Origin: Virgibacillus_R byunsanensis
GTDB lineage: Bacteria; Bacillota; Bacilli; Bacillales; Amphibacillaceae
NCBI RefSeq assembly: GCF_042675965.1
Contig: NZ_JBHTKJ010000067.1
Location: 1-34,008 of the forward strand
Length of the DNA: 34,008 nt
Direction of reading: 5' to 3'
This document shows positions 23,642 to 30,629 of this stretch, in pieces (the stretch's first letter is position 1; every line of letters begins with the position of its first letter). The position numbers and the translations under genes are program-made. The notes beneath the pieces were generated by a model that worked only from the letters and a program-made list of their open reading frames with translations, did no database searches and had not been told where the DNA came from.

Positions 23642-24706
23642 TTATGCGAATTCAATTGGAACAGACGTAGAGCATTGGTATAATACATCTCTATTATTAA
23701 TAGACCAACCCAGTAGATGAATTTTTTTCTTTATTGGGATTGGAAATACTTTCTGTTTTACTAGCATCACTCTCTCTGATAACTTCCACGTATCAGATAA
23801 TTGATCAACAATGAGTTTCAGACGTAACAGTCTTGATGTTAGCAGCCAATCTTCAATGTTTGATTTCAAGATGCAGTGAATATCTATACACTGATTAAAA
23901 TATGCAGGATACCTCTTAAACCTTTTCTTTTCTGCGCTCGATAAAGTTCTATATGCGTGCATCAACGTTTTTTCAGAGTTGATAAGCTTTTTAACCTTTA
24001 AACGTCCATCCAGTTGATCAATATCAACCATCCTTAAGTGCTTAAAAACATCCGCACGCTCATCAAGTAGAAATTGTTCAAGTGTTTTTCTGTTTTTAGG
24101 TGGGACTTTATGCTTCTTTTCAATTCGTGTCAACTGTTGATTAACACCTAATTCTTTAGCTTTATTATACACCTTAGTTTGGCTCCCGGAGCGTTGATTA
24201 TAATAGTAGGTGCTATTTGACTGTGGTGGATTATAAGGATCCTCTCTTAGATGTGAAGCCCATAATCTTCTTGCAACCTCATGTGAATTATACTCTGTTA
24301 TATCAATTTGTTCATCCCAGACACCTACTTTAACGTTCTTATAGTCTCCTAAAATAAGTGAAACAAGATCTAACATTTCAATTGGAGTCAATAAGTTGGT
24401 GTGAGGATTGATTTCAATAATCGTATTAGGTAAATTAATGTACTTACTTCCCCATTTGATAACAAATAGTTGATGATCCAATAAGTATCTGTAATGTCCA
24501 TTATCCTTTGCGCTCACTGAGTAATTTATAAATAAAGCAGGTTTAACTAAATCCCAGAACTCTTTTGAAACTACATCATTTGAGTATAGTATAACCCCAT
24601 CATAAGGGGATCGAGCTCTAATTGCTGATTTATGGACTATTTTACTCAATGTAGGATGTGACATAAGTTGCTTATTCAGCTTTGTTTGATTAAACCGTGT
24701 TTGCAT
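23642..24706 (-). CDS. Replication-initiator-like protein
   Basis: The 354-aa protein resembles plasmid and phage rolling-circle-type initiators. Clues are the IKWGSKYINLPNTIIEINPH segment (about 85-110), the block SGSQTKVYNKAKELG followed by LTRIEKKHKV (about 175-200), and a positively charged C-terminal half with many aromatic residues. The tyrosine in KVYNKAKEL could be structural or catalytic; I cannot place an HUH motif. The ATG at 24706 is preceded by GAGGTG; a GTG at 24715 overlaps that site. The gene is divergent from the HTH regulator and followed by the carried rlmH. SCC elements also encode replication proteins, so a replicative circular stage is plausible. Assignment is tentative. 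Confidence 0.5.
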   Translation of the reverse strand: MQTRFNQTKLNKQLMSHPTLSKIVHKSAIRARSPYDGVILYSNDVVSKEFWDLVKPALFINYSVSAKDNGHYRYLLDHQLFVIKWGSKYINLPNTIIEINPHTNLLTPIEMLDLVSLILGDYKNVKVGVWDEQIDITEYNSHEVARRLWASHLREDPYNPPQSNSTYYYNQRSGSQTKVYNKAKELGVNQQLTRIEKKHKVPPKNRKTLEQFLLDERADVFKHLRMVDIDQLDGRLKVKKLINSEKTLMHAYRTLSSAEKKRFKRYPAYFNQCIDIHCILKSNIEDWLLTSRLLRLKLIVDQLSDTWKLSERVMLVKQKVFPIPIKKKIHLLGWSINNRDVLYQCSTSVPIEFA

Positions 24707-24839
24707 ACCTTTCACCTCATTGTATTTTTATAGCTCAATTCATTGATATGACTGTATTCATGCCAGATTACATGTCCATCAATCCGAATAGCCATAGAGA
24801 TAACTCTCTAAAACATTTACATTTGTTCGTTTATTTTAT

Positions 24840-24868
24840 TTGTTTTTATATTACCAAAGTAGTATAAT
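24840..24868 (+). promoter_or_regulatory. Predicted promoter of the HTH-recombinase operon
   Basis: A -35-like TTGTTT (24840-24845) and a perfect -10 TATAAT (24863-24868) are separated by 17 bp. The transcript would begin about 25 bp before the HTH gene start at 24901. The divergent rep-like gene starts at 24706, so the 194-bp gap likely holds promoters for both directions and the HTH protein could control them. Confidence 0.7.
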
Positions 24869-24900
24869 GAAGTAAAGAATAAAGAAAGAGGTGTCAATGA

Positions 24901-25578
24901 ATGTCTAATCGTACAATTGATTCTGTTGAGTTCCAGCTCCTGAAACACAGTTCATTTGGTGAGCGAATTAAATATTTCCGTAATGAAATAAAAACAATCC
25001 AACCAAAGGTGGATTATTCTACACCAGCAATCGCTAAACGTATCGGGGTTTCTCCACAAAGCATAACTGCTATTGAAAGAGGGGAATCAAAGAAGCCATC
25101 CTTTTATCTTATTAATCAACTGACTAAAGAATATGGTGTACCTTTAGAAGCTGTTACAGATGAATTTTATGAGTCAGAAGAACGGTTATTTACCATTGGT
25201 CATTCTACTCAGATTGAAGTTGATTTTGATTTGGAGGGCATGGATGAGATTGAAGTAAATACTAATCCTGAGAAGGCACTAGGTATAGTTCTATATGAAA
25301 GAAAGGGCGAGAACAGTGTTCGTCTATTACTCAACGAAGAAGTTAACAACATAAGAAATGACATTGAGCTAGTTCAATTACTATCCAGGTTTATTTATGA
25401 AATTGAGGTACATAACACGAAAACCTCCCTCAAATTGGCAGACTTGTTTAAAAAGAAAAGCCCTTTCGAGTATGCAACAAGCCTGTATAGAGTATCAGAG
25501 GGTTCAAATCCATATGCGCAAAAGGATGTTATCCATACATTCATTAACGAGATGCTGGCAGGAAGGGATCGCAACTAA
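24901..25578 (+). CDS. XRE-family HTH regulator
   Basis: The 225-aa protein has an N-terminal Cro/C1-type helix-turn-helix at residues about 18-75: ERIKYFRNEIKTIQ, then TPAIAKRIGVSPQSITAIER as the recognition helices. The rest (about 90-225) is not recognised. It includes an acidic segment EVDFDLEGMDEIEVNTNP and helical C-terminal parts that may sense or dimerise. It is divergent from the replication-initiator-like gene and in the same direction as the 45-aa ORF and the recombinase, 3 bp before the former. It is therefore the likely switch for excision and replication. The start ATG follows AGAGGTG. No LexA-like protease motif is seen, so induction is not obviously SOS-linked. Confidence 0.8.
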   Translation: MSNRTIDSVEFQLLKHSSFGERIKYFRNEIKTIQPKVDYSTPAIAKRIGVSPQSITAIERGESKKPSFYLINQLTKEYGVPLEAVTDEFYESEERLFTIGHSTQIEVDFDLEGMDEIEVNTNPEKALGIVLYERKGENSVRLLLNEEVNNIRNDIELVQLLSRFIYEIEVHNTKTSLKLADLFKKKSPFEYATSLYRVSEGSNPYAQKDVIHTFINEMLAGRDRN

Positions 25579-25581
25579 TTT

Positions 25582-25719
25582 ATGTCTAATTCAAATGACA
25601 ACATATCCGATCGGCTTCAAGAGAAGCAAAACGAAAAACAACAATTCATTAAATCACTATCAGACTTAATTCATAGCAATCTTGCTGAAAATAAGAAAGG
25701 AGAAAAACAAGATGACTAA
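25582..25719 (+). CDS. Small 45-aa ORF upstream of the recombinase
   Basis: The reading frame gives MSNSNDNISDRLQEKQNEKQ and continues QFIKSLSDLIHSNLAENKKG to a TAA. It is highly charged and helical. It starts 3 bp after the HTH stop, and its end overlaps the recombinase ATG by eight bases (ATGACTAA), an arrangement that indicates real translation and coupling. A ribosome binding site for it would lie inside the end of the HTH gene (GGAAGGGA at 25561-25568). It may be a recombination directionality factor or simply a coupling peptide. I do not recognise a family. Confidence 0.6.
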   Translation: MSNSNDNISDRLQEKQNEKQQFIKSLSDLIHSNLAENKKGEKQDD

Positions 25720-27436
25720 CCCAACAAAAGCTGCGTTATATGCACGAGTTAGTACAGAGGAACAAGCCACAGAAGGTTACAGTATACAAGCACAAATTGG
25801 AGAAATTGAAACTTATGCTAAAAACAACAACATGGAAATTGTTGGTAGATACGTTGATGAAGGTGTAAGTGGAAAGAATATTTCTGGTCGACCTGAGATG
25901 AAACGTTTATTAATGGATATTGACGACAATCATTTTTCCAAAGTGATTGTTTATAAGATTGATCGTATTTCTCGTAAGTCAAAAGATGCTTTAGATATTG
26001 CAGAACGATGTGAAATGGCCAATGTTAGTTTAATCAGCCTTAAAGAAAACTTTGATATTGCAACTCCAATGGGTAAGATGGTTTTTCAAATGATGAGTAA
26101 CTTCTCTGAGTATGAACGTAATTCTATTATTGAACGTGGTAAAATGGGAATGATTCAACGTGCCAAAGAAGGCTACTACAATGGAGGTAGAGTGTTAGGA
26201 TATGATAGTGTCAATAAAGAATTGGTTATTAACGAGGAAGAAGCACATGTTATTCGTTTGATTTTTGATTATGCGGAACAGGATTTAGGTAATAAGGCAA
26301 TTGTTAACCGAATCAATCCCATGGGGTATAAAACGAAACGAGGGTTTGAGTTCTCAATCAATACAGTTAAAACGATATTAGAAAACCCTATTTACATTGG
26401 TAAAATTAGGTTTAATATGTATGAAAATTGGTCAGAAAAACATCGTAAAGGAAAAAATAAAGATTATATTCTAGTCGACGGAAGGCATGAGGCTATCATT
26501 GATCAGGAACAATGGAATATGGTGCAACAGAATCGCAAGAAGCGTTCTACAAAACCTTCACGATCCAATAAACCATATATACTAAACGGCCTTTTAAGAT
26601 GCCCTAAGTGCGGATATGGTATGGTTTCTGCATCATCGAAAGGTTCAAAAGGTAAGACGTATCGGTATTATGTATGTGGACTATTTCATAACAAAGGTAG
26701 TAAAGTATGTAGCGCTCATTCCATACGTGCAGATCTTGCGGAGCAGCAGGTAATGGAAGAATTAAAACGTATTGTATCTGAACCATTTGTATTAAATCAA
26801 ATTATTGATAATGTTAATGTGAAGCGTAGAGATGCAAAGACTCCGATTAATGATGAAATTAAGACACTACAATCTAAGCTAAATAAAGTAGAAGTTCGAA
26901 TTAACAACATAACGGAGCAATTAATGGATGACCCTTCGTTAGTAGCCATTTTCAAACCAAAGCTTAAAGGGCTTACCGAGGAACAGCAAGATTTTCAAAA
27001 CAGGCTTGAAGCATTAAATAGTGAATTAGGAGAATGTGATACAACTCCTATAGATGCACAGGCACTTCATCACCTTTTAAATAACTTTGAGAAAGTAATG
27101 AAGGATGCTGATCCTGAAAGACAAAAGGCATTACTCCGCTTAATCATAAAGAATATACAGATTAGTAAAGAGGCACCTCGGGGAATTGGAAGACATATCG
27201 AGAAGATAAATCTACATTTTGATTTTACAATAGAAGGATTAGAGGAACAGTCGTTGGAGTTACTCGATGCAGTTGGTATGGATTTTGTTGAGCCGGTGGA
27301 GAATTGGATGCTGGAAAAAAAGGATGGGAAAATGTTGAGCGAAATGATGGATTCTCTTAATATTTTACCCTTAAAAGATGTACGGTTCACCACGATTTAT
27401 CCGAAACCCCCGATAAACCTGCTCCAACAAGATTAA
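25712..27436 (+). CDS. Large serine recombinase
   Basis: The 574-aa protein is a large serine integrase. The N-terminal resolvase domain (about 1-145) has AALYARVSTEEQ with the nucleophilic Ser, SKVIVYKIDRISRK, and MMSNFSEYERNSIIERGKMG. The recombinase domain (about 165-280) contains ILENPIYIGKIRFN. A zinc ribbon follows (CPKCGYGM near 305 and later YYVCG and C), then a coiled coil (about 395-450) and C-terminal segment. The ATG at 25712 with AAAGGAG is preferred over the TTG at 25682. The last 14 codons and the stop lie in host rlmH DNA beyond the attR direct repeat, so the end depends on integration state. It should catalyse integration at rlmH. No second Ccr-like recombinase is present. 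Confidence 0.92.
   Translation: MTNPTKAALYARVSTEEQATEGYSIQAQIGEIETYAKNNNMEIVGRYVDEGVSGKNISGRPEMKRLLMDIDDNHFSKVIVYKIDRISRKSKDALDIAERCEMANVSLISLKENFDIATPMGKMVFQMMSNFSEYERNSIIERGKMGMIQRAKEGYYNGGRVLGYDSVNKELVINEEEAHVIRLIFDYAEQDLGNKAIVNRINPMGYKTKRGFEFSINTVKTILENPIYIGKIRFNMYENWSEKHRKGKNKDYILVDGRHEAIIDQEQWNMVQQNRKKRSTKPSRSNKPYILNGLLRCPKCGYGMVSASSKGSKGKTYRYYVCGLFHNKGSKVCSAHSIRADLAEQQVMEELKRIVSEPFVLNQIIDNVNVKRRDAKTPINDEIKTLQSKLNKVEVRINNITEQLMDDPSLVAIFKPKLKGLTEEQQDFQNRLEALNSELGECDTTPIDAQALHHLLNNFEKVMKDADPERQKALLRLIIKNIQISKEAPRGIGRHIEKINLHFDFTIEGLEEQSLELLDAVGMDFVEPVENWMLEKKDGKMLSEMMDSLNILPLKDVRFTTIYPKPPINLLQQD
27361..27410. other. attR junction of the integrated element
   Basis: The element side is 27361-27391, with the 26-bp inverted repeat at 27361-27386, and host rlmH continues to the right. 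The direct repeat TACGGTTCACC (27381-27391) matches attL exactly. Joined to 3467-3489 it yields a 54-bp near-palindrome (21 of 26 half-site positions matched) around the dinucleotide TC at 27387-27388. This is the expected size and symmetry of a serine integrase attP, and TC (GA in rlmH orientation) is the predicted crossover core. Confidence 0.85.
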
Positions 27437-27850
27437 CCGCATTACCTGATGAGGAAACGTCATCTTGGAGAACGACAATGCTAAATCACTTCGCTTTTCC
27501 ACCGCTTCACTAAGCCCGAGGGATCCTCCAATGACAAATGCTATTTTGCTTTTACCGTAGGTTGCAAGTTCATCCATTTTGGCAGCCAGTTGCTCGGAGC
27601 TTAGCATTTTTCCATTTATCTCAAGTGTGATGACATAGGTGTCCGGAGGGATTGTGCTAAGTATTCGTTCTCCTTCTTTTCGTTTTACTTCATTTTCTTC
27701 TGCTTCGCTCCTATTTTCAGGAGCCTTTTCGTCTGCTAGTTCATGAATATCGACTTTTGCATAAGCACTCAGGCGCTTTAAATATTCATCGATACCCAGT
27801 TTCAAGTATTTTTCTTTTAATTTCCCTACTGCTACAATGGTTATTTTCAT
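27371..27850 (-). CDS. rlmH: Host RlmH with its C-terminus changed by integration
   Basis: The 159-aa reading is a Bacillaceae-type RlmH, with FVIGGSLGLSEAV and LSFSKMTFPHQVMRLILLEQ and the usual VYRGFRINRGEPY. It then ends IF-stop instead of the conserved HK. The last two codons and stop are element DNA; the original tail lies at 3446-3466. Length is unchanged by chance because an element TAA is in the right place. The C-terminal His is nearly invariant in RlmH, so activity may be reduced or lost. The gene is convergent with and overlaps the recombinase by 66 bp, with no terminator between, so its transcript runs antisense into that gene. The start ATG at 27850 follows GGACGGTGAT. Confidence 0.9.
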   Translation of the reverse strand: MKITIVAVGKLKEKYLKLGIDEYLKRLSAYAKVDIHELADEKAPENRSEAEENEVKRKEGERILSTIPPDTYVITLEINGKMLSSEQLAAKMDELATYGKSKIAFVIGGSLGLSEAVEKRSDLALSFSKMTFPHQVMRLILLEQVYRGFRINRGEPYIF

Positions 27851-27934
27851 TTAATATCACCGTCCTCATTATTAGTTAGTTTATCAAACGACAGAAATAT
27901 CGCCTAGTTACGCTACCGGAATAAAATGTATTTC

Positions 27935-27963
27935 GGATATATGTATTTGAATCGTGCAAACTA
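27935..27963 (+). promoter_or_regulatory. Sigma-G/F-like promoter of the DUF1657 gene
   Basis: GGATA (27935-27939) and CAAACTA (27957-27963), separated by 17 bp, match the forespore sigma-G/F pattern as I know it (GNATA at -35, CANANTA at -10). The start codon of the DUF1657 gene is 36 bp downstream. Forespore expression fits the gene family's link to spores. Confidence 0.5.
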
Positions 27964-27998
27964 ATCTAAGATACTTATTTTTATTAGGAGGATCATTA

Positions 27999-28208
27999 AT
28001 GACTGTCCAAACACAAATTCAACAAGCGCTATCAGCGGCTCAAAGTGTTGAAGCTAGCCTCACACAATTTGGCTTAGAGACGCAGAATGAGCAAGCAAAA
28101 CAACAATTTCAACAGTTATCACAACAACAAAAAACCATTGTTCAACAGTTGCAAGCACGTTATGATCAAGTCTTAGAAGAAGAACCTCAATTTAAGCAGA
28201 ATAAATAG
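27999..28208 (+). CDS. DUF1657 protein
   Basis: The 69-aa protein (TVQTQIQQALSAAQSVEASL and onward, with FGLETQNEQAK and a closing EEEPQFK) is a DUF1657 member. These small helical proteins occur in spore formers next to DUF421 (YetF) and spoVA genes. Their function is unknown. The ATG at 27999 follows TAGGAGG. A sigma-G-like promoter lies upstream and a strong terminator downstream, so it appears to be a single-gene unit. A related gene is at 29621-29827, and a similar sequence is fused to the C-terminus of the YetF-like protein between them. Confidence 0.88.
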   Translation: MTVQTQIQQALSAAQSVEASLTQFGLETQNEQAKQQFQQLSQQQKTIVQQLQARYDQVLEEEPQFKQNK

Positions 28209-28211
28209 AAG

Positions 28212-28242
28212 AAAGCAGCAGATCAAATTCTGCTGCTTTTGT
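28212..28242 (+). terminator. Rho-independent terminator
   Basis: AAAGCAGCAG (28212-28221) pairs exactly with CTGCTGCTTT (28230-28239), followed by TTGTCTTATTTTTT. It ends the DUF1657 transcript and may also serve the convergent YetF-like gene. Confidence 0.88.
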
Positions 28243-28266
28243 CTTATTTTTTAACGCTTACATACC

Positions 28267-29130
28267 TTATTCCTTTAGATAGACAGCCATTTCTCCCATT
28301 AGTTTATCCATTTGTTTAGCATAGCTATTGTACATTTCCTTTGCCTCTTTATTTTGCGTTTGTAAGGAGAAATTAACAAGACTTGATTGAAGTTGCTTGA
28401 TAGTTGCTGCTGCTAATAATTTTTCTTTTACTTGTGGTATCTTCTGTTTATCATTGTAAAGATCGACATATACATTACCCATTGAATCAATTTGTGCCAT
28501 GAAAACATCAGAGAATTCCTCTGCTCCCTGTTTTTGTAATTCACCTAACAACCATGTTTTTGTATACCCACCATCTGATAAGGATTTCTCCAGTACGTTT
28601 CCATCTATTATAACAATAAAGGGAAGATGTTCCTTTTCAACTACCATGCCTACATCAACTGGAGTTAGTGGTTGCAATTCTTTCTTTTTTAATATGGATA
28701 TATCACCATTTTTCTCAATAACTGCTGACTGAATGTCGGAAACCTTAAAAACATCCTTTTGTCTTAGCAGAACCATTAATTCATCTATCGTCAAATCTTC
28801 TTTTTTCAAGTTTTTCTCCAGAATATTTCCATCTCTAATTACAGTAACAGACTTTCCTTCTAATAGTGTCCGAAAACGAAACGATTTCATTTCTATTTTT
28901 GATAAAATGATTGGTATTCCTGCCCATATAATCATTCCTAAAACAAAATTAGACATTCTAACATGCGGACTAAATGTTAATTCCGCAGCAATACTTCCAA
29001 TCGTAATTCCTACAATATAGTCAAAATATGTTATTTGGGTGATTTGTCTTTTTCCCATTAGACGCGCTAAAGTCAGCATTAAAGTAAATGCAATTATTCC
29101 CCTAATTAACACAAATTCTAAATCATTCAT
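28267..29130 (-). CDS. DUF421 (YetF-like) membrane protein with C-terminal DUF1657-like segment
   Basis: The 287-aa protein has three N-terminal membrane helices (about 5-25, 38-60 and 65-80) with GKRQITQITYFDYIVGITIG between the first two, typical of DUF421. The soluble YetF domains follow: EGKSVTVIRDGNIL, then LTIDELMVLLRQKDVF and SDIQSAVIEKNGDISI. The final 55 residues (LQSSLVNFSLQTQNKEAKEM, then YAKQMDKLMG) match the pattern of the DUF1657 neighbours (FSLKTQDETAKQM), so the protein looks like a YetF-DUF1657 fusion. YetF-type proteins are envelope or spore-membrane proteins of uncertain activity. The neighbouring DUF4363 and DUF1657 genes are its usual partners. Confidence 0.85.
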   Translation of the reverse strand: MNDLEFVLIRGIIAFTLMLTLARLMGKRQITQITYFDYIVGITIGSIAAELTFSPHVRMSNFVLGMIIWAGIPIILSKIEMKSFRFRTLLEGKSVTVIRDGNILEKNLKKEDLTIDELMVLLRQKDVFKVSDIQSAVIEKNGDISILKKKELQPLTPVDVGMVVEKEHLPFIVIIDGNVLEKSLSDGGYTKTWLLGELQKQGAEEFSDVFMAQIDSMGNVYVDLYNDKQKIPQVKEKLLAAATIKQLQSSLVNFSLQTQNKEAKEMYNSYAKQMDKLMGEMAVYLKE

Positions 29131-29227
29131 CTGGTTTCACCCTTTATATATGTACTATTTATACATTATTGGGCCAAACTTAGACTAACCATACTTATTT
29201 TGAAAAATAAATTAAAAGGACGGTGTT

Positions 29228-29587
29228 GTGAAAATGGCTTCATTCAGGTTAACAATTGTTTCATTTATACTCTTGGCATCTATTACTGGTTGTGATTTAT
29301 TAAAAACTGAAAAAGATGATCTATTATTTAATGCAGTTACTGAGATAGAACTTCAAGTCGATAAAAAGGAATGGGATAAATCTACTTCCACCATAAATGA
29401 ATTTCAAGAACTTTATGAAAAGCGTAAGTGGAAATTGCAGCTATTGGGGGAAATGGAAGATTATAAGGAAATAGAGCTGGAAATGGGAACACTGAAGGAA
29501 AGTCTTAAAGATCAAGATCAATTAGAGTCTAAGATTAGTCTTGGTCAAATTATGAAACGACTACAAATCATTTATGATGACTTTTAA
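29228..29587 (+). CDS. DUF4363 lipoprotein
   Basis: The 119-aa protein has a lipoprotein signal peptide: positive N-terminus, hydrophobic core and LLASITGC lipobox, with cysteine at about residue 22. The mature part is a helical domain (ELQVDKKEWDKSTSTINEFQ and on) matching DUF4363 in spacing of W, E and F positions. These lipoproteins commonly accompany DUF421 genes in spore formers. The GTG at 29228 is 5-6 bases after AGGACGG; the ATG at 29234 is alternative. It is divergent from the YetF-like gene, sharing a 97-bp intergenic region. Function unknown. Confidence 0.75.
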   Translation: MKMASFRLTIVSFILLASITGCDLLKTEKDDLLFNAVTEIELQVDKKEWDKSTSTINEFQELYEKRKWKLQLLGEMEDYKEIELEMGTLKESLKDQDQLESKISLGQIMKRLQIIYDDF

Positions 29588-29617
29588 AGAAGGCTACTCT
29601 AATATAGTAGCCTTCTT
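29587..29617. terminator. Bidirectional terminator
   Basis: AAGAAGGCTACT (29587-29598) pairs exactly over 12 bp with AGTAGCCTTCTT (29606-29617). It sits between the convergent DUF4363 and second DUF1657 genes and can serve both. Confidence 0.88.
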
Positions 29618-29620
29618 CGT

Positions 29621-29827
29621 TTAAAATTGGGGTTCTTCTTGTTCTATTTCCTCCATCCGCTTTTCTAACCCTTCTACTATCTCTTGCAATTGCTTTGCTG
29701 CATTACCATACATTTGTTTAGCGGTTTCATCTTGGGTTTTTAATGAAAATGTTTCGAAATTGGCTTGTACACTCCTTGCATCAGCCAGAGCTTGTTGTAC
29801 CTGTGTACCAACAGTCACTTTTTCCAC
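29621..29827 (-). CDS. DUF1657 protein, second copy
   Basis: The 68-aa protein (TVGTQVQQALADARSVQANF, then FSLKTQDETAKQMYGNAAKQ, ending EEEPQF) is a clear DUF1657 member, helical with charged C-terminal half. It is convergent with the DUF4363 gene and shares its terminator. The TGGAAAAAG start region has a GGCAGGTGG site. It resembles the C-terminal segment of the YetF-like protein more closely than the gene at 27999 does. Likely spore-related by family; function unknown. Confidence 0.88.
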   Translation of the reverse strand: MEKVTVGTQVQQALADARSVQANFETFSLKTQDETAKQMYGNAAKQLQEIVEGLEKRMEEIEQEEPQF

Positions 29828-29956
29828 CTGCCTTTTTCAGTAAAATCACCTTACCTTATTTTCCCTTTAGAAACGATTTTTATCAGGATCTTCCGAAAAC
29901 ATAATTGACTATAGTAGGACATACACTCTTTAAGAAGGAATCAGGAGGGAAGTGGC

Positions 29957-30556
29957 ATGTTTACTTTTCTTTATGAGCATGGTTGGTTATTTTTCTTTGT
30001 TTCTGAAGGACTTATATGGATTTTTATCATTTCTTTTATCATTTTTCGCTACAAACTTTTGTTAGATCGGTTAAGTCTATTCTTTTTAACATCTATTATC
30101 ATTTTTAACCTATTCCAGGCATCTTTGGTTTGCATCAACTACTATTTCACAGGTAAAGTATCTTTTTTCCAAGTGTTTATTACTCTCTTTTTTATTTATG
30201 CTACTACATTAGGAAGTTCCGATTTTCTGCGCCTTGATTCGTTCATAAAAGAAAGATATAGAAACAATCAGAGAGTATCAAACAGCGCGCATATAAAATA
30301 TCGTGGGTTCCTTTTTTTAATGCATTCTGTGGCGTTTGTTATTCTCCATTTCATCTGGTATATAGCCGACAGCTCAACGGTTGGTTTACCAAGTATACAT
30401 TTATTTATATTCAATGAGTGGGTTGAATACCCTCATCAAGGTTTTTATAGTTATTCCACATTCAATATCATAAGTTATATATGGAAGATTATTTATTTTT
30501 TTGACTTATGTGTGTTTATTATTTATCTAATCTTATTTTCAAAGCGAGCCAGTTGA
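29957..30556 (+). CDS. Multi-pass membrane protein of unknown function
   Basis: The 199-aa protein has about five predicted transmembrane segments: FFFVSEGLIWIFIISFIIF (about 13-31), LFFLTSIIIFNLFQASLVCI (about 41-60), VFITLFFIYATTLG (about 72-86), FLFLMHSVAFVILHFIWYIA (about 118-137) and a last helix near 175-193. It is rich in Phe, Ile and Tyr with a basic loop between the third and fourth. No family is recognised and no catalytic motif is seen. The ATG follows a strong AGGAGGG. It precedes the DUF2935 gene by 73 bp and may be co-transcribed. Confidence 0.75.
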   Translation: MFTFLYEHGWLFFFVSEGLIWIFIISFIIFRYKLLLDRLSLFFLTSIIIFNLFQASLVCINYYFTGKVSFFQVFITLFFIYATTLGSSDFLRLDSFIKERYRNNQRVSNSAHIKYRGFLFLMHSVAFVILHFIWYIADSSTVGLPSIHLFIFNEWVEYPHQGFYSYSTFNIISYIWKIIYFFDLCVFIIYLILFSKRAS

Positions 30557-30629
30557 GATTATTGTTACTAGGACTTGCTTTAGAGACATATATATAACCT
30601 GATGACTTACAACAAGGGGATGAGAACAT

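Larger units (their letters stand above)
3456..27391. mobile_element. SCC-like genomic island integrated in the 3' end of rlmH
   Basis: The island is about 23.9 kb. It is bounded by the 11-bp direct repeat TACGGTTCACC and by 26-bp imperfect inverted repeats. It separates host rlmH (27371-27850) from its last codons (3446-3466). It carries a large serine recombinase at the right end, an HTH regulator, a replication-initiator-like gene, RadC, its own complete rlmH and a large block of defence genes. Staphylococcal cassette chromosome elements have the same architecture: rlmH target, serine recombinases, defence or resistance cargo and a replication gene. No CcrAB pair is seen, so the term SCC-like is used by analogy. 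Target, ends and recombinase are seen directly; mobility is inferred. Confidence 0.88.

Noticed and set aside
25712..27436. Naming the recombinase CcrA, CcrB or CcrC
   Set aside because: It is a large serine recombinase by domain order, but there is a single gene, its crossover lies about 10 bp inside the staphylococcal site, and I cannot run the comparison needed to place it with Ccr proteins.
23139..27850. Tandem duplication of rlmH
   Set aside because: The two proteins match at only about 95 of 159 residues and the DNA between them is unrelated, so separate origins are far more likely.
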